Of a stretch of DNA of 7,493 nucleotides, positions 1-5,229 are shown one piece after another. Every line of letters starts with the position of its first letter. Position 1 is the first letter of the stretch. This DNA is from Bdellovibrionales bacterium RBG_16_40_8 (lineage in GTDB: Bacteria; Bdellovibrionota; Bdellovibrionia; Bdellovibrionales; UBA1609), in contig MEPT01000096.1 of assembly GCA_001769925.1 (NCBI GenBank), positions 300-7,792 of the forward strand, written 5' to 3'. A model generated the notes under the pieces. The model worked only from the letters and a program-made list of their open reading frames with translations. It was not told where the DNA came from and did not search any database. Position numbers and translations under genes: made by a program.

Positions 1-483
1 TATTGTCGCAGGATTTGCAGAAAAAAGCACATTGCCTGATCATAAATCACCATGAAGAAGTGATGGCTTCGGTTTATGCTTATTTAAAAAATCAATCACT
101 TTGGTTTTATGATTTTTTAAAATACTTTCGCATTCAAGTTTAACTTTTTTGTTAGAAATTAAATTAATCTGAAAATCTAACCGGCATATAACGAAAAATT
201 CTCCCCAATTTATGTGCCAAGTATTAATTTGTCGATTAAGCCCGATATAGTTATCGTAATCTAGCCCGAATTTTTCACCGAACATACGAAAATCTTGTAA
301 AGTCGGGCTTTTGATCTGAACTTTTTCAAGACAAAGCTCATTTTTATTAATTGAAATAATATTTGGCACATAAAGCCCATGTCGCGCAAAGCTTTCATGC
401 AAAACAAGAAGACCCTTGTGTTCGCACTCAAGCGAATTACTCTCTGACAGCGAATTTTTCTTTACAAAAACACTGCCCTTCAC
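1..483 (-). pseudogene. Fructosamine/ketosamine-3-kinase family gene, interrupted by in-frame TGA, 3' end beyond window
   Basis: This family phosphorylates sugar-protein adducts (ketosamines) in the cytoplasm, which destabilises and removes the glycation. Recognition rests on FVKKN near residues 6-10 (beta-strand with the ATP-binding Lys), VPNI near 39, FGLDYDNYIG (72-81), QINTW (85-89), WGEFF (93-97) and KPKPSLLHGDL (137-147). This closely parallels E. coli YniA, whose motif I recall as PSLLHGDLWSGN. Here a TGA (positions 42-40) sits exactly at the Trp; the next codons read SGNVLFSANPATI and stay open to base 1. The start is GTG at 483, with AGGAG at 493-489 and a 5-nt spacer. An in-frame TAA lies just upstream, so the N-terminal Gly-rich segment seen in relatives is missing. 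The LAxLH helix expected before FGLDYDN is also shortened. The best reading is a decaying or recently inactivated gene; a sequencing error at the TGA is possible. Family assignment is strong, loss of function is inferred. Confidence 0.75.
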
Positions 484-488
484 GCTTA

Positions 489-493
489 CTCCT
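489..493 (-). promoter_or_regulatory. Strong ribosome binding site (AGGAG) fixing a GTG start
   Basis: On the minus strand AGGAG is separated by TAAGC from a GTG at 483. This is the best Shine-Dalgarno match in the window. It identifies the GTG as the start of the kinase-like gene, even though the encoded protein lacks the usual N-terminal Gly-rich segment. An in-frame TAA a few codons upstream rules out a longer frame. Confidence 0.7.
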
Positions 494-549
494 ATATATT
501 ATGGTATAGCATTTCTGAGGTATAACAACGGTGCTTTTAGGCGTCAAAC

Positions 550-554
550 GGTGA
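550..554 (+). promoter_or_regulatory. Likely ribosome binding site of thpR (GGTGA)
   Basis: GGTGA lies 8 nt before the ATG at 563 and is the only Shine-Dalgarno-like stretch near a usable start. It supports ATG 563 over the far-upstream in-frame ATG at 416. The match to GGAGG is imperfect. Confidence 0.4.
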
Positions 555-562
555 ACAAAATT

Positions 563-1147
563 ATGACTAATGACAGCTTTTCGCAAGTCTTAAAAAAACG
601 TCTATTTGCAGCAGTTATGATTTCTGCAGAGAATTGCCCCAAACTTATAGCTTTTAGTAAAAAAATAAAAAAAACTTTTGGGCAGCACGAGATCGACGTT
701 CGCTGGGTTTCGCCGCAAAATTGGCACATCACAGTTTGGTTTTTTGGCGATGCGGTAGTTGATATTAAAAAAATTCATCAGGCTTTAAAAAAAGTAGCTG
801 AAGAAACTTCAGCTTTTGATTTAGACATAAAGGGCGCGGGTGCTTTTCCAGATGAACTCGCAGCGCGAATTATTTGGGCGGGCGCAGCGACAACAAAAGA
901 ACTGCGAACACTTCATAATAAAGTAGGCGCAGCCCTTAATCTCACTGATGATTATGAAAAATTTATGGCTCATATAACTTTAGGGCGACTGCGCAACCAA
1001 CATTCAGTAAAAAAAATAATCTCGCCATTTTTACGACAAAAACTTGATAAAATTATAGTGGGCGAGCTTGTACTCATAGAAAGTCAAATGCAAAACTATG
1101 GCTCAGCCTACAACGTGCTCGAAAGATACCCGTTAACTTCTAAATAA
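563..1147 (+). CDS. thpR: RNA 2',3'-cyclic phosphodiesterase (2'-5' RNA ligase family, ThpR/LigT)
   Basis: This is a 2H phosphoesterase superfamily protein. Characterised members hydrolyse RNA 2',3'-cyclic phosphates to 2'-phosphates and can join or cleave 2'-5' RNA linkages in vitro; the role in the cell is unsettled. The 194-aa product has both signature histidine motifs, H55-I-T57 (HITVWFFGD) and H137-I-T139 (HITLGRLR), about 80 residues apart as expected for the pseudo-symmetric fold. RLFAAV (13-18) opens the first strand and RWVSPQNWHIT is the typical lead-in to motif one. Length matches the family (about 175-195 aa). The frame is open back to an ATG at 416, but that extension adds 49 non-homologous residues lying antisense over the neighbouring kinase-like gene, so ATG 563 is chosen. 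A GTG at 551 is an alternative. The gene is transcribed alone, divergent from the kinase-like gene and convergent with pyrF. The stop is TAA. Confidence 0.88.
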   Translation: MTNDSFSQVLKKRLFAAVMISAENCPKLIAFSKKIKKTFGQHEIDVRWVSPQNWHITVWFFGDAVVDIKKIHQALKKVAEETSAFDLDIKGAGAFPDELAARIIWAGAATTKELRTLHNKVGAALNLTDDYEKFMAHITLGRLRNQHSVKKIISPFLRQKLDKIIVGELVLIESQMQNYGSAYNVLERYPLTSK

Positions 1148-1406
1148 CTTAATTGATTTATCAAATTATAATCTCAACCCATCTGTTGGTATTATTTCTA
1201 CTTCTGCTCGTTACAGATTTCCTTACGAATGGTCGATTGGCCCACTTATTAGTGCTTACATAAGTAATGGCGATCCTTTTGGCGAATCTAACAATTTAAC
1301 ATCTTATGGTGGCATCAGTGGATTTAAAGAAATTTTAATGCAGCTTGGTTTTGCTCTTGAATTAACTGGCAGACACGAGCGCACAATGGCACAAGCTAGC
1401 TATTAA
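1137..1406 (+). pseudogene. Start-less coding remnant, C-terminal part of an unrecognised (possibly beta-barrel) protein
   Basis: The plus-strand frame is open for 89 codons, from just after a TAA at 1134-1136 to a TAA at 1404-1406. It has no ATG, GTG or TTG before a single internal ATG at about 1338. Codon choice looks genic (GGC/GGT, GCT, GAA, T-rich third positions) and the composition is protein-like. The translation contains NPSVGIIS, RYRFPYEWSIGPLISAY, NGDPFGESNN and QLGFALELTGRH. Alternating aromatic/hydrophobic stretches with Gly/Asn turns suggest beta-hairpins of an outer-membrane barrel, but I recognise no family and the terminal residue (Tyr) is only loosely barrel-like. It overlaps the thpR 3' end by 11 nt and has no ribosome binding site. 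The likely explanation is the 3' remnant of a gene whose 5' part was deleted when this junction formed. Chance openness is possible but unlikely at this length in AT-rich DNA. Confidence 0.45.
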
Positions 1407-1429
1407 TCTGGCAGAAATTAATGCGAATT

Positions 1430-2152
1430 TTAGCCAATAAGATCGTATATTTTTTTGGCGGCAAGAACTGGGTCTGCGGCAGCTACTATCGGTCGGCCGA
1501 TTACAAGCGCAGAGGCGCCGGCCTGTATAGCTTCGCTTGGACCCATTACTCGTAACTGATCTCCTTTATGGTCACCAGGTAAACGAATTCCTGGAGTGAC
1601 AAGAAAAGCTTCTGGAAATTTGCTACGTAAAGTTGAAACTTCATCTGGAGAGCAAACTATCCCAGAAAGGCCTGCAACTATTGTTTCTTGCGCTAGTGCT
1701 TCAACATGAGAGCGAACTGTCTGTGGTCGCCAATTAGACGGCAAACTTGATTCATCAAAGCTGGTCATAACTGTTACACTTAAAATTTGAAATGGCCGTT
1801 CACGACTTAATTCAATTTCGAGCTTTGCAAATTCTTTCATCGCTGAATAACCATTACTAGCGTGTAGGGTGACAAAACTCGCACCAGATTCAAAAGTACA
1901 TCTTAAAGCAGCAAGCACCGTACTAGGAATATCATGATATTTATTATCGACAAAAACCGTACCAATATCTGCAAGTTTTTTAACAAACAGCGAGCCATAT
2001 TTATAAGTTAATCTCGGGCCGATTTTAAAACCACCAACGTACGGGCGCAAATCTTTAGCGAGCTTGAGTGCTTCAATATCGCTATCTAGATCAAGTGCCA
2101 CAAATATGGGCGAAGTTAATTTTGTCGTGACTACATCTGCGACTTTACCCAT
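1430..2152 (-). CDS. pyrF: Orotidine 5'-phosphate decarboxylase
   Basis: PyrF catalyses the last step of de novo UMP synthesis, OMP to UMP plus CO2, as a cytoplasmic TIM-barrel dimer. The 240-aa product has the full active-site set: ALDLD (19-23, Asp21), FKIG with Lys43, and the DxKxxD core D69-N-K71-Y-H-D74 followed by IPSTV. The phosphate and pyrimidine loops are TPGIR (186-190) and VIGRPI (217-222). Length is normal for the bacterial enzyme. ATG 2152 is the only start candidate ahead of the conserved PIFVALDLD. It lies inside the 3' end of proS (22-nt overlap), with only a weak AAGAAGTGAG element upstream, so translation is probably coupled to proS. It is the last gene of the minus-strand cluster, ends in TAA and converges on thpR. 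No GC-rich hairpin with a T-tract follows the stop, so a terminator is not identified. Confidence 0.95.
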   Translation of the reverse strand: MGKVADVVTTKLTSPIFVALDLDSDIEALKLAKDLRPYVGGFKIGPRLTYKYGSLFVKKLADIGTVFVDNKYHDIPSTVLAALRCTFESGASFVTLHASNGYSAMKEFAKLEIELSRERPFQILSVTVMTSFDESSLPSNWRPQTVRSHVEALAQETIVAGLSGIVCSPDEVSTLRSKFPEAFLVTPGIRLPGDHKGDQLRVMGPSEAIQAGASALVIGRPIVAAADPVLAAKKIYDLIG

Positions 2153-3864
2153 GAACTCACTTCTTGCACTACATTTTTAAGCGAAATTTTTATGGTCTCT
2201 TTGCTTTTACGTATAACCATTTCAATCTCGTTTGCTGACACACCACGCTTGCCAATATTTAACCGTAGCGGCATGCCGAGAAGATCGGCATCTTTAAACT
2301 TTACTCCTGGTCTTTCTTCACGATCGTCAAGTAGACATTCTACACCCAAAGATAATAATTCTTCGTAAATAGAGTTTGTATACTTAGCCGTTTCAGCATC
2401 TTGAGGATCAAGTAAACAAATATGCACATGAAAAGGTGCGATAGATACAGGCCATATAATGCCATCTTTGTCATTACACTGCTCAATTACTGCCTGAACA
2501 GTACGCGAAATACCTATGCCATAACAGCCCATTTCAATAAATGTGGCCTCGCTTTTCTCGTTTAGATAACTAGCGTTCATGACTTTAGAGTACTTTGACC
2601 CAAGATAAAAAATATGTCCTACTTCAATGCCACGATAAGACTTTAGCAGCCCTTTACCGTTTGGACTTTTATCACCGTGTCGAGCCGTACGTAAATCTGC
2701 TATTTTGGTAGGTTTAAAATCACGATCATGATTGACGTTACGTAGATGAAAACCATCTTCATTTGCACCAACCACATAGTTTTTTAAACCCTCTACTCCA
2801 TTATCCATATAAATTGGTATTTTTAATCCAACAGGACCGCAACTACCAGGCCAAGCTGTTGTAACCTGTTTGACTTCTTCATCAGTCAACATTAGCGGCG
2901 GGTTTGATAGATCAAGAAGAGTTTTTAATTTAACAGAATTTAGCTCATCAGAACCACGAAGAAGCACACAAACTGGCTTAATATCTTTTGCTCCCTCTTC
3001 AGCGGCAGAATAAAAAAGCGTTTTTACTAAATTTTTGGCTTCTATTTTCAAAAACTTCGATAAATCATCAATTGATTTAAGCCCAGTGGTAGCAAATTTT
3101 TCAAGTACTTTTAATTCTTTATCAGACGACACGTGCGGAGTAGCGTCAATGGCTGGGCAAACCTCTACGTTCGCAGCAAAATCACCATTTTCAGAAACAA
3201 GTAGAGCGTCTTCACCGGCCTCGGCAAGTATGTGAAACTCTTCAGACATGCTGCCACCGATATTGCCAGAATCAGCTTTTACCGAAACAAAATTCACGCC
3301 GAGTCTTTTAAATATAGCCGTATAAGCCGCATACTGAAGTTTGTAATTTTGTATAGCTCCATCAGCATCGCGGTCAAAGCTGTAGGCATCTTTCATCAGA
3401 AACTCGCGACCACGCAAAAGACCAAAGCGCGGCCTAATTTCATCGCGATACTTCGTTTGTATTTGGTAAAGCACCACAGGTAAATCACGGTAACTTTTTA
3501 TGTCTCTACGAATGAAATCTGTAATAATCTCTTCGTGCGTAGCACCAAGGCAAAATTCTTGATCAGTGCGATTTTTAAATTTTAAAAGATTTTTGCCCAT
3601 CTCAGACCATCGGTTAGTTTCTTGCCAAAGTTCTTTTGGTTGAACCATCGGCATAAGAATTTCAACGCAACCCCTTTTATTTAGCTCTTCACGCACAATA
3701 TTTTCAAATTTACGTATAGAACGCAGCGCTAGTGGCCCATAAGTAAATATACCCTGAGAGACTTTTTTAATGTACCCACCGCGAACCATCAGTTTATGAC
3801 TGACGATTTCAGCATCAGCAGGGGTTTCTTTTAATGTATAGATATAACTTTTAGTCCATTTCAT
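2131..3864 (-). CDS. proS: Prolyl-tRNA synthetase, bacterial type with editing insertion
   Basis: ProRS attaches proline to tRNA-Pro in the cytoplasm. The 577-aa product follows the bacterial class II layout. An N-terminal segment (LKETPADAEIVSHKLMVRGGYI) leads into class II motif 1 around 40-62. Motif 2 is YRDEIRPRFGLLRGREF at 139-155. A YbaK-like INS editing domain, which in the family hydrolyses mischarged Ala-tRNA-Pro, spans roughly 225-390; it carries VKT with Lys281, the loop GSCGPVGL at 340-347 and GANEDGFH at 366-373. Motif 3 is EMGCYGIGISR (444-454), followed by the anticodon-binding domain (about 475-577, IAPFHVHI to SSWVKSQM). Length matches the family (about 570 aa). The ATG lies 3 nt after the ntrX stop (TAA TTC ATG) with no Shine-Dalgarno-like sequence, which implies coupling to ntrX. 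The stop is TAG, inside pyrF. The gene looks fully functional. Confidence 0.97.
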   Translation of the reverse strand: MKWTKSYIYTLKETPADAEIVSHKLMVRGGYIKKVSQGIFTYGPLALRSIRKFENIVREELNKRGCVEILMPMVQPKELWQETNRWSEMGKNLLKFKNRTDQEFCLGATHEEIITDFIRRDIKSYRDLPVVLYQIQTKYRDEIRPRFGLLRGREFLMKDAYSFDRDADGAIQNYKLQYAAYTAIFKRLGVNFVSVKADSGNIGGSMSEEFHILAEAGEDALLVSENGDFAANVEVCPAIDATPHVSSDKELKVLEKFATTGLKSIDDLSKFLKIEAKNLVKTLFYSAAEEGAKDIKPVCVLLRGSDELNSVKLKTLLDLSNPPLMLTDEEVKQVTTAWPGSCGPVGLKIPIYMDNGVEGLKNYVVGANEDGFHLRNVNHDRDFKPTKIADLRTARHGDKSPNGKGLLKSYRGIEVGHIFYLGSKYSKVMNASYLNEKSEATFIEMGCYGIGISRTVQAVIEQCNDKDGIIWPVSIAPFHVHICLLDPQDAETAKYTNSIYEELLSLGVECLLDDREERPGVKFKDADLLGMPLRLNIGKRGVSANEIEMVIRKSKETIKISLKNVVQEVSSWVKSQM

Positions 3865-3867
3865 GAA

Positions 3868-5229
3868 TTATGCGTCAATGCCATAAAGTTTTATTTTTCT
3901 ATGTAAATAACTACGCTCTAGCCCAATCGATTCGGCCGTTTTACTAATATTACCACCATGCTCAGAAATTTTTTGCAGTAAAAAATCTTTTTCAAATTCA
4001 GCGCGTGCACCGCGAAATGTTGATTCTGTACTAGCATACCCGGCACTTTCTGAGGCCATACCGGCAATCTTCAAATCATGCACATCAATAAAATCACTCG
4101 GGATCAAAATATATATTCTTTCTATAAAGTTACGTAATTCACGAACATTACCCATCCATGGATGAATTTTCATGCGCTCAATGGCACTATCAGAAAATAT
4201 TTTCTTTGCGTAGCCACCTTCGCGTACAAACTGCTCACCAAAATGCGAGATCAAAGCTGGGATATCCTCAACCCGCTGCCGTACTGAAGGTACAGTAATC
4301 GGAACAACGTTAAGTCGATGATACAGGTCTTCGCGAAAACGCCCTAACTTAATTTCTTCTTCAAGATTTTTATTTGTAGCCGCAATTACCCGTACGTCAA
4401 TATTGATAGATTCACTACCGCCAACGCGCTGAAATTTTTTCTCTTGTAAAACACGAAGAATTTTAGCTTGTGCCTCAAGACTCATGTCACCTATCTCATC
4501 AAGAAAAATACTGCCTCCGTTAGCATGATCAAATTTACCTTTTTTAGGCTTATCAGCGCCCGTAAAAGCTCCCTTTTCATAACCAAAAAGTTCGCTTTCA
4601 ATAAGTTCTGATGGAATAGCTGCACAGTTAACATCAATAAATGGGCGACTAGCGCGACTACTCAAGTAATGAATATTCTGTGCAACAAGTTCTTTGCCTG
4701 TACCATTTTCACCTGTGACCAAAACCCACGACTGGCTTGGCGCCACTCGCGCAATAATTCGCTTTAGATCTTTCATTGGATCACTTTCGCCAATCAATGC
4801 AATATTTCTGCGTAATTTATTTAGTAACGCAATCTTTTCGCCACGCTCATTCTGAAAAGAAAGAATATTTGTAATTAAAATAGAAATTTTATCTATAGAA
4901 AGAGGCTTTTCAACAAAGTCCCAAGCCCCAAGTTTTGTCGCTTTCACAGCGGTTTCAATGGTACCGTGCCCTGACATCATAATAAACTGTACGGCCGGAA
5001 AATTAGGCCGCGCTCGTCGCAGAACCTCAAGCCCATCGATTTCACCAGGCATCCAGATATCAAGTAGCACAATATTTGGTCGCTCTTTATTAATTGCTTC
5101 AAGGCCCTTAGCGCCATCAGCTGCCCACGTAACATTATATCCTTCATCTATTAGCGATGCTGTGAGCACACTACGAATAGCAGGCTCGTCATCAATTACT
5201 AAAATTTTCACGTCATTTTTAGGATTCAT
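3868..5229 (-). CDS. ntrX: NtrX-type sigma-54-dependent response regulator
   Basis: This is a transcription activator of the NtrC family, the DNA-binding partner of the adjacent NtrY kinase. The 453-aa product has three domains. The receiver domain (7-125) has Asp13/Asp14, phospho-acceptor Asp57 in LLDIWMPGEIDG, Ser86 in MMSGHG and Lys108 in EKPL. The AAA+ sigma-54 interaction domain (about 144-375) has Walker A GENGTGKE (173-180), the sigma-54-contacting GAFTGA loop (220-225), Walker B SIFLDEIG (240-247) and the GRFREDLYHRLN arginine region (296-307). A Fis-type helix-turn-helix (about 424-450, GGNISKTAESIGLERSYLHRK) ends the protein. LDIWMPGEIDGLEVL and ISGHGTIETAV-like text favour NtrX over NtrC. 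All catalytic residues are present. The ATG overlaps the ntrY stop by 11 nt and is preceded by an AGAGG 9 nt upstream. The stop is TAA, 3 nt before proS. Its target genes cannot be read from this window. Confidence 0.93.
   Translation of the reverse strand: MNPKNDVKILVIDDEPAIRSVLTASLIDEGYNVTWAADGAKGLEAINKERPNIVLLDIWMPGEIDGLEVLRRARPNFPAVQFIMMSGHGTIETAVKATKLGAWDFVEKPLSIDKISILITNILSFQNERGEKIALLNKLRRNIALIGESDPMKDLKRIIARVAPSQSWVLVTGENGTGKELVAQNIHYLSSRASRPFIDVNCAAIPSELIESELFGYEKGAFTGADKPKKGKFDHANGGSIFLDEIGDMSLEAQAKILRVLQEKKFQRVGGSESINIDVRVIAATNKNLEEEIKLGRFREDLYHRLNVVPITVPSVRQRVEDIPALISHFGEQFVREGGYAKKIFSDSAIERMKIHPWMGNVRELRNFIERIYILIPSDFIDVHDLKIAGMASESAGYASTESTFRGARAEFEKDFLLQKISEHGGNISKTAESIGLERSYLHRKIKLYGIDA

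Larger units (their letters stand above)
484..562. promoter_or_regulatory. Divergent intergenic region between kinase-like gene and thpR
   Basis: This 79-nt AT-rich spacer separates two divergently oriented genes and must hold both promoters if each gene has its own. On the plus strand TATAAC (521-526) is a possible -10, with TTATGG (499-504) as a poor -35. On the minus strand the AGGAG ribosome site of the kinase-like gene is at 493-489. The octamer GGTATARC occurs twice as a direct repeat (503-510 and 519-526), 16 bp apart. The promoter hexamers are weak matches, so only the location is well supported. Confidence 0.35.

Noticed and set aside
416..562. 49-residue N-terminal extension of thpR from ATG 416
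   Set aside because: It lies antisense over the kinase-like gene, lacks family similarity, and the normal family length and start context are met at ATG 563.
544..732. 62-aa minus-strand open frame opposite thpR
   Set aside because: It is antisense to the conserved first half of thpR and has no supporting motif.
1386..1402. Sigma-54 -24/-12 promoter (TGGCAC near 1387) as an NtrX target
   Set aside because: The GC expected at the -12 element is off by one position and TTGC is absent; the strict spacing of sigma-54 promoters is not met.
1402..1422. Rho-independent terminator from ATTAAT...ATTAAT
   Set aside because: The stem is six A/T pairs with no GC clamp and no T-tract, so it would be too weak.
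3035..3483. Plus-strand open frames opposite proS
   Set aside because: They are antisense shadows of proS, with no recognisable protein features or ribosome sites.
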